A stretch of DNA of 64,000 nt from Burkholderiaceae bacterium (GTDB lineage: Bacteria; Pseudomonadota; Gammaproteobacteria; Burkholderiales; Burkholderiaceae_C), in contig CAKKRJ010000004.1 of assembly GCA_919902775.1 (NCBI GenBank), positions 124,001 through 188,000 of the forward strand, written 5' to 3'. Positions 33,757-42,458 of the stretch are shown here, piece by piece. Under the pieces are notes generated by a model. That model worked only from the letters and a program-made list of their open reading frames with translations, made no database searches and had not been told where the DNA came from. Numbering within the stretch: the stretch's first letter is position 1; each line of letters opens with the position of its first letter. The translations under genes and the position numbers were made by a program.

Positions 33757-34611
33757 ATGACCCCCTCCGCCTCCACCGAACTGCCTGTGTCACTGCAGGA
33801 CACACCCGCGTCCATGCCGCAGGTGGTGGACCATGTGGCCGTGGCGCGGCTGTATGGCGAGCCCTTGTTTTCGATGCCCTCCGATCTGTACATCCCGCCG
33901 GATGCACTCGAGGTGTTTCTGGAGGCTTTCGAAGGCCCACTGGATTTTTTGCTGTACTTGATTCGCAAGCAAAACTTCAACATCCTCGACATCCCGATGG
34001 CCGGTGTGACACGTCAGTACCTGGCCTATGTCGATGAAATCCGGCAACGCAACCTGGAACTGGCGGCCGAGTACCTGTTGATGGCGGCCATGCTGATCGA
34101 GATCAAATCACGCATGTTGCTGCCCCCCAAGAAGGTGGCCGAAGGCGAAGAGGCCGAAGACCCGCGTGCCGAACTGGTGCGCCGCCTGCTCGAATACGAG
34201 CAGATGAAGCTCGCCTCGATGCAGCTGAACGTGGTGCCGCAATACGGGCGCGATTTCTTGCAGGCCCAGGTCTACATCGAGCAAAGCCTGCAGCCGCGTT
34301 TTCCCGATGTCAGCATGGACGAATTACAAACCGCTTGGCGCGACATCCTCAAACGCGCCAACCTGGTCCAGCACCACAAGATCAGTCGTGAAGAACTGAG
34401 TGTGCGCGAGCACATGACCATCGTGCTCAAGCACCTGCAAGGCCGCAAGTTTGTGGAGTTTGAACACCTGTTCGATCCCACCTTGGGCACGCCGGTGCTG
34501 GTGGTGACCTTCATCGCCTTGTTGGAACTGGCCAAGGAAACCCTGATCGAGATCACCCAGGCCGAGGCTTTTGCCCCCATCTACGTGCGGCTGGCCTACA
34601 CGCCCAGCTGA
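33757..34611 (+). CDS. scpA: Segregation and condensation protein A
   Basis: The predicted protein has 284 residues from the ATG at 33757; a TTG at 33736 in the same frame is possible. ScpA is the kleisin subunit that closes the SMC ring with ScpB and helps chromosome segregation. The conserved N-terminal part is LEAFEGPLDFLLYLIRKQNFNILDIPMAGVTRQYLAYV, followed by EYLLMAAMLIEIKSRMLLP. The C-terminal winged helix has FIALLELAKETLIEITQAEAFAPIYV. ScpB and SMC are not in the window. Confidence 0.95.
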   Translation: MTPSASTELPVSLQDTPASMPQVVDHVAVARLYGEPLFSMPSDLYIPPDALEVFLEAFEGPLDFLLYLIRKQNFNILDIPMAGVTRQYLAYVDEIRQRNLELAAEYLLMAAMLIEIKSRMLLPPKKVAEGEEAEDPRAELVRRLLEYEQMKLASMQLNVVPQYGRDFLQAQVYIEQSLQPRFPDVSMDELQTAWRDILKRANLVQHHKISREELSVREHMTIVLKHLQGRKFVEFEHLFDPTLGTPVLVVTFIALLELAKETLIEITQAEAFAPIYVRLAYTPS

Positions 34612-34621
34612 AGCACAAACA

Positions 34622-34706
34622 AGCTTCGGCCGCAGGGGCGGCCTCCTACAAAAGACCAGGAAACCCTTGTGGGAGCGCGCCCCTGCGCGCGAATGCATGC
34701 GCGTTA
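34622..34706 (-). repeat. Dispersed REP-like element, copy B (short form)
   Basis: The two palindromes (CTTCGGCCGCAGGGGCGGCC and AGCGCGCCCCTGCGCGCG) lie between scpA and gpsA, which are convergent. On the minus strand the element begins GTTTAACG. The TAA in that box is the stop codon of gpsA. The middle block with GCAGCTTGGCGACGC, seen in copies A, C and D, is missing here. Confidence 0.75.
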
Positions 34707-35708
34707 AACCGACTCGCCCCGGGGGCCACGCCCCATCAGGACCTGCACCGCTTCACGGGCTTGCAGACGGCCGTCGAGCAAGGCCACGACCGCTTCGGTG
34801 ATGGGCATTTCAACCCCCAGACTTTGGGCCCGCTGCCAGACGGTGCGGGCACTGTAAACGCCTTCGGCCACATGCCCCAGCGAGGCCACCGCCTGATCGA
34901 GGCTCAAGCCTTGCGCCAGCAACAAGCCCACTTTGCGGTTGCGGCTCAGATCGCCTGTGGCGGTCAACACCAGGTCACCCAGACCCGACAGGCCCATGAA
35001 GGTTTCGGCCTTGGCCCCCAAGGCCAGTCCCAGGCGGTTCATTTCGGCCAAACCACGGGTGATCAGGGCCGCACGCGCGTTCAGGCCCAAATCCAGGCCA
35101 TCGCACAAACCGGTGGCAATGGCCAGCACGTTTTTCACCGCCCCGCCCACTTCCACCCCGATGATGTCGTCGTTGGCATACACCCGCAAAGCCGGACCAT
35201 GGAACACCTGCACCAGCGCATCGCGCACGCTGGCATGTGCGCTGGCAGCCACCAGGGCCGTGGGTTGGTTGCGGGCCACTTCGAGGGCAAAGCTGGGTCC
35301 ACTCAAGGCGCCCGCTTGCAAAGCGGGGGCCGTTTCGGCCTGGACTTCGTGCGGCATCAAGCCGGTCCCCGACTCAAAGCCCTTGCACAGCCAGGCCACC
35401 GGCGCGGTCACGTGCTGCAACACCTGCAAGCAGGCCCGCAACCCCGACATGGGCGTCGCCACCACCCACAACGCGGTGGGGCCGGCCTGCTGGTCCACCC
35501 AGGGGCCCAATGGGCCATTCACGATGGACAAGCCCGGCGGCAAGTCGATGCCTGGCAAATAGCGGTTGTTTTGGCGCTGCTGCGCCATGCTCTCGGCCTG
35601 GCCGGGATCACGCGCGTGCAAACGCACGCTGTGACCTGCCGGATGGCGGCACGCCGCCATCGCCATGGCCGTGCCCCAGGCACCCGCACCAATGACCGTG
35701 ATGTGCAT
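34704..35708 (-). CDS. gpsA: Glycerol-3-phosphate dehydrogenase [NAD(P)+]
   Basis: The predicted 334-residue enzyme makes sn-glycerol 3-phosphate from dihydroxyacetone phosphate for phospholipid synthesis. The Rossmann motif [12 protein letters not shown] starts at residue 7. Further features are [11 protein letters not shown], the [20 protein letters not shown] block, the catalytic Lys in [35 protein letters not shown] and [19 protein letters not shown]. The last codons GAG-TCG-GTT-TAA lie at the junction with a REP-like element, so the C-terminus may have been set by that insertion. It follows secB in the same direction. Confidence 0.95.
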   Translation of the reverse strand: MHITVIGAGAWGTAMAMAACRHPAGHSVRLHARDPGQAESMAQQRQNNRYLPGIDLPPGLSIVNGPLGPWVDQQAGPTALWVVATPMSGLRACLQVLQHVTAPVAWLCKGFESGTGLMPHEVQAETAPALQAGALSGPSFALEVARNQPTALVAASAHASVRDALVQVFHGPALRVYANDDIIGVEVGGAVKNVLAIATGLCDGLDLGLNARAALITRGLAEMNRLGLALGAKAETFMGLSGLGDLVLTATGDLSRNRKVGLLLAQGLSLDQAVASLGHVAEGVYSARTVWQRAQSLGVEMPITEAVVALLDGRLQAREAVQVLMGRGPRGESV

Positions 35709-35729
35709 CAGAAGCCGCCAGCCAAGGCC

Positions 35730-36197
35730 TTATTGCGCCAGCGTGGATTGTTGGGCTTGCTGCTGCTCGTACATGGCCTGGAAGTTGATTTCGGCCAAGT
35801 GCACGGGTGGGAAGCCTGCGCGGGTGATCAGGTCGGCCACGCTGGCACGCAGGTAGGGGTACACGATTTGCGGGCACGCAATACCCATGACAGGGCCCAT
35901 CTGGTCTTCGGGCAGGTTGCGGATTTCAAAAATGCCGCCTTGTTTGCATTCCACCAAAAACACGGTTTTGTCACCGATCTTGGTGTGCACGGTGGCGGTG
36001 ACGCACACTTCAAACACGCCTTCGGCAGCAGGTGTGGCCTCCACGCCCAGCTGGATATCCACGCTGGGCTGCTGCTGCTCGATCAGGATGGCGGGGGAAT
36101 TGGGCTGCTCGAGCGAAGCCTCTTTGAGGTATACGCGCTGGATCTGGAAAACGGGGGCTTGGGCTTCGGCTTCGGCGTTGGCGACGGAATCGGTCAT
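35730..36197 (-). CDS. secB: Protein-export chaperone SecB
   Basis: The predicted protein has 155 residues from the ATG at 36197 ([17 protein letters not shown]). SecB holds preproteins unfolded and hands them to SecA. Family features are [58 protein letters not shown] and [31 protein letters not shown] ten-codon upstream extension in the same frame is not conserved in character. It sits in the common order rhodanese-grxC-secB-gpsA. Confidence 0.96.
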   Translation of the reverse strand: MTDSVANAEAEAQAPVFQIQRVYLKEASLEQPNSPAILIEQQQPSVDIQLGVEATPAAEGVFEVCVTATVHTKIGDKTVFLVECKQGGIFEIRNLPEDQMGPVMGIACPQIVYPYLRASVADLITRAGFPPVHLAEINFQAMYEQQQAQQSTLAQ

Positions 36198-36345
36198 GGA
36201 TTTCTCTTCAGAAAAAAATACGGGCAATCCACAGGGGATCGCCCAACAGGATGAAACAGCTGAATTATCGGCGATCAGAAACAGGCTTCAGACGCAGCCC
36301 GCCTGTGAAAACCCTAAGGGGCAGCCCCCTTGCCACACCAGCGCT

Positions 36346-36606
36346 TCAAGCCGCCTGCAACAAAGGCAGCAGACCGCCCTGGGCGTCCAGCGCCATCAGG
36401 TCGTCGCAACCGCCCACATGGGTCGCGCCCACGTAAATTTGCGGCACGGTACGGCGCCCGGTGATTTGCATCATGTGGTCACGTTGTGCCGGATCCAGGT
36501 CGATGCGGATTTCTTCAATCTGCTCGACCCCTTTGGCTTTGAGCAATTGCTTGGCGCGCAAGCAATAGGGGCAAACGGCGGTGGTGTACATCTTGACGGC
36601 TTGCAT
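36346..36606 (-). CDS. grxC: Glutaredoxin 3
   Basis: The predicted 86-residue protein has the thioredoxin fold and the redox motif C-P-Y-C in YTTAVCPYCLRAKQLL. The TVPQIYVGATHVGGCDDL segment contains the cis-Pro and the glutathione-binding G-G-C-D-D. It reduces protein and mixed glutathione disulfides in the cytoplasm. It starts 15 bases after the rhodanese gene and precedes secB, an arrangement common in betaproteobacteria. Confidence 0.96.
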   Translation of the reverse strand: MQAVKMYTTAVCPYCLRAKQLLKAKGVEQIEEIRIDLDPAQRDHMMQITGRRTVPQIYVGATHVGGCDDLMALDAQGGLLPLLQAA

Positions 36607-36621
36607 GGGGACCTTCCGGGC

Positions 36622-37023
36622 TCAGGCTTTTTCAACCGGCATGCTGGCCGCTTGCCAGGCTTTGAGACCACCGGCCAGTGACTGCGCGTGCTCGAAACCG
36701 AGTTTGCGTGCGGTGGCGGCGGCACGGGCCGAACGCGCGCCCACCTGGCACACCATGACAATCTGAGCCGACTTGCTTTTGACAACCTGGGCCAGCTTTT
36801 CTTCCAATTGGCCCAAAGGCAGGTTTTTGGCACCGATCACATGGCCTTGCGCAAATTCGTCGGGCTCACACACGTCGATCACGATGGCTTTTTCGCGGTT
36901 CATCAGTTGCACCACATCTTGGGGGCTGAGGCCTTGGCCTTTGTTCAGAACAGGAAAGAGCAGCGCCACGCCCGAGGCCAAAGCCACGGTGATGAGCATC
37001 CAGTTGTCGAGGAGAAATTTCAC
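36622..37023 (-). CDS. Membrane-anchored rhodanese-like protein
   Basis: The predicted protein has 133 residues. An N-terminal hydrophobic segment (NWMLITVALASGVALLFPVL) is followed by a single rhodanese domain (SPQDVVQLMNREKAIVIDVCEPDEFAQGHVIGAKNLP) with the putative catalytic Cys in the loop VCQVGARS. Such proteins may carry sulfur transfer or phosphatase-like activity, but the substrate is unknown. It heads the rhodanese-grxC-secB-gpsA set and is divergent from gpmA. Confidence 0.92.
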   Translation of the reverse strand: MKFLLDNWMLITVALASGVALLFPVLNKGQGLSPQDVVQLMNREKAIVIDVCEPDEFAQGHVIGAKNLPLGQLEEKLAQVVKSKSAQIVMVCQVGARSARAAATARKLGFEHAQSLAGGLKAWQAASMPVEKA

Positions 37024-37137
37024 GAATCAGACCTTTGTAAACCACAAAATACCGGCCCGTCAGAGGGCCGCCAAGACACGATTCTAAAATGATGGACTTT
37101 TCCCCTGTTTTTCACAGCCTCTAAAGCCTACCTTCTC

Positions 37138-37881
37138 ATGTACAAAATTGTCCTTATCCGCCATGGCGAATCCACCTGGAACCTTGAAAACCGCTTCACC
37201 GGCTGGACCGATGTCGACCTGACCCCCACGGGCGTGAGTCAGGCCATGTCGGCGGGCAAACTGCTCAAGGCCGAAGGCTGGGACTTTGACCTTTGCTACA
37301 CCTCGGTGCTCAAGCGGGCCATCCACACCCTTTGGTACACCCTGGACGAGATGGACCGCACCTGGCTGCCCGTGGTCAAGGACTACCGTCTGAACGAACG
37401 TCACTACGGCGCCCTGCAAGGGCTGAACAAGGCCGACATGGCCAAACAATTTGGTGACGAGCAGGTGCTGGTCTGGCGGCGCAGCTACGACACCCCGCCA
37501 CCCGCGCTGGAAGCCAACGACCCCCGCTGCGAGCGCAGCGACCGCCGTTACGCCAATGTCGACCCCCGTGCCGTCCCGCTGACCGAATGCCTGAAAGACA
37601 CCGTGGCGCGCGTGATGCCCGCCTGGAACGACAGCATTGCCCCCAGCATCCAGGCCGGCAAACGCGTGCTGATCGCGGCGCACGGCAACTCCATCCGTGC
37701 CCTGATCAAGTACCTGGACGGCATCTCGGACAGCGACATCGTGAACCTGAACATCCCCAACGGCATTCCTTTGGTGTACGAACTGGACGCCAACCTCAAG
37801 CCCATCCGTCACTACTACCTGGGCGATGCCGAGGCCGCCGCCGCTGCCGCTGCCGCCGTGGCCAGCCAAGGCAAGGCCTGA
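37138..37881 (+). CDS. gpmA: 2,3-bisphosphoglycerate-dependent phosphoglycerate mutase
   Basis: The predicted 247-residue glycolytic enzyme interconverts 3- and 2-phosphoglycerate. The phosphohistidine motif [20 protein letters not shown] is at residue 5. [27 protein letters not shown] and the second His in [20 protein letters not shown] follow. The last residues are an alanine run ([17 protein letters not shown]), a low-complexity extension beyond the conserved fold. It is divergent from the rhodanese gene. Confidence 0.97.
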   Translation: MYKIVLIRHGESTWNLENRFTGWTDVDLTPTGVSQAMSAGKLLKAEGWDFDLCYTSVLKRAIHTLWYTLDEMDRTWLPVVKDYRLNERHYGALQGLNKADMAKQFGDEQVLVWRRSYDTPPPALEANDPRCERSDRRYANVDPRAVPLTECLKDTVARVMPAWNDSIAPSIQAGKRVLIAAHGNSIRALIKYLDGISDSDIVNLNIPNGIPLVYELDANLKPIRHYYLGDAEAAAAAAAAVASQGKA

Positions 37882-37946
37882 TGGCTGGGGGGGGCATCTG
37901 CACCCGGTGTATATTGATTCGCTACTGACTGGAAACACACAAGCAC

Positions 37947-39398
37947 ATGGGACACAAACTCAAGATCGCGGGCTGGATCGGCGTGGGGGCCTTGGCCGGT
38001 GCCCTGACCACGGTGTCACTGCAAACGGTGGCACGCGGCAACATGGCCCCCCTGCCACTGGAAGAGTTGCAACAATTGGCCGCTGTGTTTGGCATGGTCA
38101 AGAGCGACTACGTCGAGCCCGTGGACGAAAAAAAGCTGATCACCGAAGCCATCTCCGGCATGGTGGCCAGCCTGGATCCGCATTCCCAATATTTCGACAA
38201 GAAGAGCTTCAAGGAGTTCTCTGAAGGCACAACCGGCAAATTTGTGGGCGTCGGCATCGAAATCAGCCAAGAAGATGGCCTGGTCAAGATCGTCTCGCCC
38301 ATCGAAGGCTCACCCGCTGACCGGGCAGGCCTGAAAACCAACGACCTGATCACCAAGATCAATGACACCGCCGTCAAAGGCCTGTCGCTGAGCGAAGCCG
38401 TCAAACGCATGCGCGGCGAACCCAAGACCAAGGTGCTGCTGACCATCTTCCGCAAATCCGAAAACCGCACCTTCCCGGTCACCATCGTGCGCGAAGAGAT
38501 CAAGACACAGTCCGTCAAGGCCAAACTGATCGAGCCAGGCTACGGCTGGATCCGCGTCTCCCAGTTCCAAGAACGCACGGTGGATGACTTCGCCCGCAAG
38601 ATCGAAGAGCTGTACAAGGAAAACCCCCAACTCAAGGGTCTGGTGCTCGACTTGCGCAACGATCCAGGCGGTCTGCTCGATGCCGCGGTGGCCTTGTCCG
38701 CCGCCTTCTTGCCCGAAAACGTCACCGTGGTCACCACCAACGGCCAGCTCGAAGAGAGCAAATTCACCTACAAGGCCACGCCCCAATTCTGGCGCCGCAA
38801 CAACCAGAACGACCCCATCACCCGCATGACACAAGCCACCGGTGGCGCCCTGAAAAAAGTGCCTTTGGTGGTGTTGGTGAACGAGGGCTCGGCCTCGGCC
38901 AGCGAAATCGTGGCAGGCGCCCTGCAAGACTACAAGCGCGGCACCTTGATGGGCAGCCAGACCTTTGGCAAGGGCTCGGTGCAAACCGTGCGCCAACTGG
39001 GGCCTGACACGGCACTGAAAATCACCACCGCCCGCTACTACACGCCCAATGGCCGTGCCATTCAGGCCAAGGGCATCGTGCCCGAGGTGATGCTGGACGA
39101 GACCGAAAACGGCAATGTGTTTGCTGCTTTGCGCACCCGCGAAGCCGATCTGGAAAAACACCTGTCCAACGGCAAGGAAGCCGAAGACAAAAAAGACCCG
39201 GCGCGCGAAAAGGCCCGTGAAGAAGCCATCAAGAAGCTGGAAGAAGAATCCAAGAAACCCGTGGCCGACCGGCGCTTGCCCGAATTCGGCTCCGACAAAG
39301 ACTTCCAGTTGGTCCAGGCCCTGAACCAGCTCAAAGGCCTGCCGGTGAAGGCCAGCACCACGCTGGCTGAACGCAAGGCCGACAAGAAAGACGACTGA
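37947..39398 (+). CDS. ctpA: Carboxy-terminal processing protease, S41 family
   Basis: The predicted protein has 483 residues. An N-terminal signal or anchor (KIAGWIGVGALAGALTTVSLQTVA) targets it to the periplasm. It is followed by a PDZ domain (about 95-180; GVGIEISQEDGLVKIVSPIEGSPADRAGLKTND). The catalytic domain has the Ser in VLVNEGSASASEIVAGAL and the Lys in SQTFGKGSVQTV, which form the Ser-Lys dyad. The C-terminus is Lys/Glu-rich. It probably trims C-termini of envelope proteins. Only five bases separate it from the downstream ThiF-family gene. Confidence 0.95.
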   Translation: MGHKLKIAGWIGVGALAGALTTVSLQTVARGNMAPLPLEELQQLAAVFGMVKSDYVEPVDEKKLITEAISGMVASLDPHSQYFDKKSFKEFSEGTTGKFVGVGIEISQEDGLVKIVSPIEGSPADRAGLKTNDLITKINDTAVKGLSLSEAVKRMRGEPKTKVLLTIFRKSENRTFPVTIVREEIKTQSVKAKLIEPGYGWIRVSQFQERTVDDFARKIEELYKENPQLKGLVLDLRNDPGGLLDAAVALSAAFLPENVTVVTTNGQLEESKFTYKATPQFWRRNNQNDPITRMTQATGGALKKVPLVVLVNEGSASASEIVAGALQDYKRGTLMGSQTFGKGSVQTVRQLGPDTALKITTARYYTPNGRAIQAKGIVPEVMLDETENGNVFAALRTREADLEKHLSNGKEAEDKKDPAREKAREEAIKKLEEESKKPVADRRLPEFGSDKDFQLVQALNQLKGLPVKASTTLAERKADKKDD

Positions 39399-39403
39399 TC
39401 GGC

Positions 39404-40159
39404 ATGGATGACGCGCAGCTGCTGCGCTATTCGCGGCACATTTTGCTCAATGAACTGGGCATCGACGGTCAGGAAAAACTGCTCGCCTCGCACGCCCTGA
39501 TCATCGGTGCAGGCGGGCTGGGCTCACCGGTCAGCCTGTATCTGGGCAGCGCGGGCGTCGGCCACCTCACCGTGGTCGACCACGACCAGGTGGACGCCAC
39601 CAACTTGCAACGCCAAATTGCCCATACCCTGGACCGGGTGGGCCAATCCAAAGCCGAATCGGTGCGCACCGCGATTGCGCAAATCAACCCCGATGTGCGC
39701 GTGACGCCCATCACCCAGCGGGCCGATGCCGCCTTGCTCGACCGCCTGGTGGCGAAGGCGGATGTGGTGCTCGATTGCTGCGATAACTTCGAAACCCGCC
39801 AAGCCGTGAACCTGGCCTGCGTGCAGCACCGCAAACCGCTGGTGTCGGGTGCGGCCATCCGCATGGACGGGCAAGTCTCGGTGTTTGACAGCACACAGGC
39901 AGAAGCCCCTTGCTACGCCTGCATTTTTCCGCCCGACAACCAGCCCGAAGAAACCCGCTGCGCCACCATGGGGGTGTTCGCGCCCCTGGTGGGCATCATC
40001 GGCACGGTGCAAGCGGCCGAGGCCCTGAAAATCCTGAGCGGCATGGGCAGCCACATGGCCGGTCGCTTGCTCATGCTCGATGGCCGTGAACTGTCGTGGA
40101 CCGACATCCGCATGCAGCGCAACCCCACCTGCCCGGTGTGCGCCGCACAGCGCCACTGA
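39404..40159 (+). CDS. moeB: HesA/MoeB/ThiF-family adenylyltransferase
   Basis: The predicted 251-residue protein is an E1-like enzyme that adenylates the C-terminal glycine of a ubiquitin-like sulfur carrier (MoaD or ThiS). Features are the start DDAQLLRYSRHILLNELGIDGQEKL, nucleotide loop GAGGLGSPVSLYLGSAGVG, DATNLQRQIAH and DCCDNFETRQAVN. The putative catalytic Cys is in EETRCATMGVFAP, and zinc ligands are the C-Y-A-C and C-P-V-C pairs. MoeB and ThiF cannot be told apart by eye. Molybdopterin use by the fdh operon makes the MoeB role relevant. Confidence 0.88.
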   Translation: MDDAQLLRYSRHILLNELGIDGQEKLLASHALIIGAGGLGSPVSLYLGSAGVGHLTVVDHDQVDATNLQRQIAHTLDRVGQSKAESVRTAIAQINPDVRVTPITQRADAALLDRLVAKADVVLDCCDNFETRQAVNLACVQHRKPLVSGAAIRMDGQVSVFDSTQAEAPCYACIFPPDNQPEETRCATMGVFAPLVGIIGTVQAAEALKILSGMGSHMAGRLLMLDGRELSWTDIRMQRNPTCPVCAAQRH

Positions 40160-40162
40160 CGG

Positions 40163-40250
40163 TCATGAGCTGGGCGACGCCCCGGATGATGAAAGGCGCA
40201 TTCGCGCGCGGGGGCGGGCTCCCACAGGGTTCTGGTTTTTGTGGAAGGGC
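40163..40250 (+). repeat. Dispersed REP-like element, copy C (long form, degenerate)
   Basis: In plus orientation it carries GAGCTGGGCGACGCCCCGGATGA, then CATTCGCGCGCGGGGGCGGGCTCCCACA and a degraded second palindrome. It lies immediately after the moeB-type gene stop, between convergent genes. Confidence 0.65.
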
Positions 40251-40256
40251 CGTCGC

Positions 40257-40754
40257 TCAGGCACCGTGGCAAGTGCCGTGAAACTTTCTGAATACGGGCG
40301 GTGACATGGCCGCCCCAGCCGCCGCAAACACGCCGATCTTTTGCGCTTGTGCCTGCCGCTGCAAACCGGCATAGCGGCCTTGGCCGGTGCGAAACCGGTA
40401 AGCCCAGGCCATGCCCGTACGCACCATCTCGGCCCCCAGATCCACGCCATCGACCGACAAACGGCCGACCTGTCTGCCGTAGCTGTCCTGCCCCAAATCG
40501 AGCACCTGCACCGGCTTGCGCAAGGCCAAGCGGATCATGGCGTCGCGCGACTCGGCCCCTCCGGGCTGGCAGGTTTCGGGCGCGTCAATGCCCTCGATGC
40601 GCAGCTTGACCGGCTCATGCTGACCTTCTCGCACCAGCAGCACCGTGTCGCCATCCATCACCCAACTGACCCAGCCCACCCAGGTCTCAGACGCCTGAAC
40701 GGCACCAGCCCCTGACAGGGTCAACACCACCAGCCAGGGCATCCAGCGGTTCAT
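40257..40754 (-). CDS. Thermonuclease-family (SNase-like) secreted protein
   Basis: The predicted 165-residue protein has a signal peptide (WMPWLVVLTLSGAGAVQA). The SNase fold shows VMDGDTVLLVREG, KLRIEGIDAPETCQPGG, the segment DSYGRQVGRLSVDG and GMAWAYRFRTGQGRY. This keeps the Asp and Arg/Glu positions of the active site region. It is predicted to be a periplasmic or secreted nuclease. Its start overlaps the stop of the MarR gene (ATGA), so the two are translationally coupled. Confidence 0.88.
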   Translation of the reverse strand: MNRWMPWLVVLTLSGAGAVQASETWVGWVSWVMDGDTVLLVREGQHEPVKLRIEGIDAPETCQPGGAESRDAMIRLALRKPVQVLDLGQDSYGRQVGRLSVDGVDLGAEMVRTGMAWAYRFRTGQGRYAGLQRQAQAQKIGVFAAAGAAMSPPVFRKFHGTCHGA

Positions 40755-41275
40755 GCCGCCCCCTTGCCACGCCGCCCCTGGCGCCGATTGGCTCTGGGCA
40801 AGTCGGGGGTCAACTCGGCCTGCAAGGCTTGCGCACGGGCTTGCAAACGCACCAGCGTGGCGTCAAAACGCACCACCTCATCGGCTTGCAAAGCGCTCAA
40901 AATCTGGCTGTTGATGGCCTGCACCTGCGGCATCAAAGCTTCATAGAGCTGCCGCCCCGCTGGCGTGAGTTCGACCCGAGCACTGCGCCTGTCGTGGGCT
41001 GGGATGGTGCGCAGCACCAACTGCTTCTGGACCAGTGCCGTCAAGGTGCGTGAGGTGCGGGCACGGTCACGCTGCATGCGCTCGGCCAGCGCAGACGGCG
41101 GCAAGCTACCGGCCTCATACAGCTGCGCGACCACGGCCCACTCTCGCCGTGTGATGCCATAACCGCCTTCGCACAAACGCACCACCATGACCCCCGCCAC
41201 GCCCGACAAACGGCCCAGCCGGTACAACAGCAAGTCCTCGATCGAAGCCAGACGTTGGGAAGGGGACAAGGGCAT
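40751..41275 (-). CDS. MarR-family transcriptional regulator
   Basis: The predicted 174-residue protein has a winged helix-turn-helix: GYGITRREWAVVAQLYEAGSLPPSALAERMQRDRARTSRTL, then the wing VLRTIPAHDRRSARVELTPAG. The N- and C-terminal helices form the dimer. The C-terminus is basic (NRRQGRRGKG). It is divergent from the Bug-sulfatase-SulP cluster, with 172 bases between them that include a REP-like element. It is a candidate local regulator of that cluster or of the coupled nuclease gene. The effector is unknown. Confidence 0.9.
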   Translation of the reverse strand: MPLSPSQRLASIEDLLLYRLGRLSGVAGVMVVRLCEGGYGITRREWAVVAQLYEAGSLPPSALAERMQRDRARTSRTLTALVQKQLVLRTIPAHDRRSARVELTPAGRQLYEALMPQVQAINSQILSALQADEVVRFDATLVRLQARAQALQAELTPDLPRANRRQGRRGKGAA

Positions 41276-41354
41276 GAGGGTTTTCCGGGGGAATGATTGA
41301 TTAGATCAATTGTCGGTCAGGGCACTACATTCTGGTCTGCGTTGTTTTAACTTT

Positions 41355-41441
41355 CATGCAGCTTGGCGACGCCTCGGATGATGAAAGACGCATTCGCGCG
41401 CAGGGGCGCGCTCCCACACGGGTTCGGGTTTTTTGTAGGAG
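41355..41441 (+). repeat. Dispersed REP-like element, copy D (long form), supplying a ribosome site
   Basis: In plus orientation it has TTTCATGCAGCTTGGCGACGCCTCGGATGA split around the middle block, then CATTCGCGCGCAGGGGCGCGCTCCCACA. It ends at GTAGGAG, the first bases of the second palindrome. That GTAGGAG lies nine bases upstream of the ATG of the first Bug gene and serves as its ribosome binding site. Confidence 0.7.
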
Positions 41442-41447
41442 ACCGTC

Positions 41448-42425
41448 ATGCATTCAAATTATCGCCACCTCACGCGCCGCACCTTGGGCCTGCTGGCCCT
41501 GTCTTTGACTGCACTTTCGACCCCACTGCAGGCGCAAGACAAGCCGCCGCTCAAAATCGTGGTGGGCTTCCCACCGGGGGGGTCTGCCGACATCCTTGCC
41601 CGCATGGTGGCCGAGGCTTTGCGCGAAGACTTTGGCACCCTCATCGTGGACAACAAACCCGGCGCAGGCGGCCGCATTGCGCTGAACGCCGTCAAAGCCG
41701 CCAAGCCCGATGGCCAGACCGTGATCGTGCTGCCCAGCGGTCCGATGGTGCTGTTTCCCCACGTCTACAAAAAGCTCGACTACGACGCGGTGAAAGACTT
41801 CACCCCGGTCTCGCAAATCGCCCGCTTCCAGTTTGGCGTGGTCTCCGGCCCCGCCAGCAATGTGAAAAACGTGGCCGAGATGGTGGCCCAAGCCAAGAGT
41901 GACCCAGGCAACGCCAGCTACGGCACACCCGGCGCGGGCACCTTGCCGCACTTCATGGGCGTACTGATGGAGCAGTCGGCAGGCATCCGCCTCAACCACG
42001 TGCCCTTCCAGGGCGGCGCCCCCGCCAACAACGCTTTGCTGGGCGGCCACATTGGCTACAAATTTGACGTGGTGTCCGAAACCGCCGAAATGCACCGCGC
42101 GGGCAAAGTCCGCATCATTGCCGTGACCGGCAGCCAGCGCGACCCGCAGGTGCCCGAAGTGCCCACCCTCAAGGAAGCCGGCATCGACATGGAAGCCACG
42201 GCCTGGTTTGCCATGTATGGCCCGGCTGGCCTGAAAGGCGATGCGCTCACCCGCCTGGAAAAAGCCATGATGAAAATCGCCCGCGACCCGGTCATGAAAA
42301 CCAAAATGCTCAAGCTCGGCTATGAGCCCATTGGCTCCAACTCGGCCGATCTGGCTGCTGCCCAAAAAACCGATCTGGCGCGTTGGGAAAAACCCATCAA
42401 AGCCACCGGGGTACAGCTTGATTGA
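41448..42425 (+). CDS. Bug-family tripartite tricarboxylate transporter substrate-binding protein (1)
   Basis: The predicted 325-residue periplasmic receptor has an N-terminal signal (RRTLGLLALSLTALSTPLQAQ). The TctC/Bug hallmarks are IVVGFPPGGSADILARMVAEAL, VDNKPGAGGRIALNAVKAAKPDGQT and YGTPGAGTLPHFMG. The next segments are LNHVPFQGGAPANNALLGGHI and VPEVPTLKEAGIDMEATAWF. No TctA or TctB permease genes are nearby, as is common for Bug expansions in Burkholderiales. It leads a tight unit with a second Bug gene, a sulfatase and a SulP transporter. Ligand unknown. Confidence 0.92.
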   Translation: MHSNYRHLTRRTLGLLALSLTALSTPLQAQDKPPLKIVVGFPPGGSADILARMVAEALREDFGTLIVDNKPGAGGRIALNAVKAAKPDGQTVIVLPSGPMVLFPHVYKKLDYDAVKDFTPVSQIARFQFGVVSGPASNVKNVAEMVAQAKSDPGNASYGTPGAGTLPHFMGVLMEQSAGIRLNHVPFQGGAPANNALLGGHIGYKFDVVSETAEMHRAGKVRIIAVTGSQRDPQVPEVPTLKEAGIDMEATAWFAMYGPAGLKGDALTRLEKAMMKIARDPVMKTKMLKLGYEPIGSNSADLAAAQKTDLARWEKPIKATGVQLD

Positions 42426-42458
42426 ACCCAACAACCCAACACCTCAAGGAAACACACC

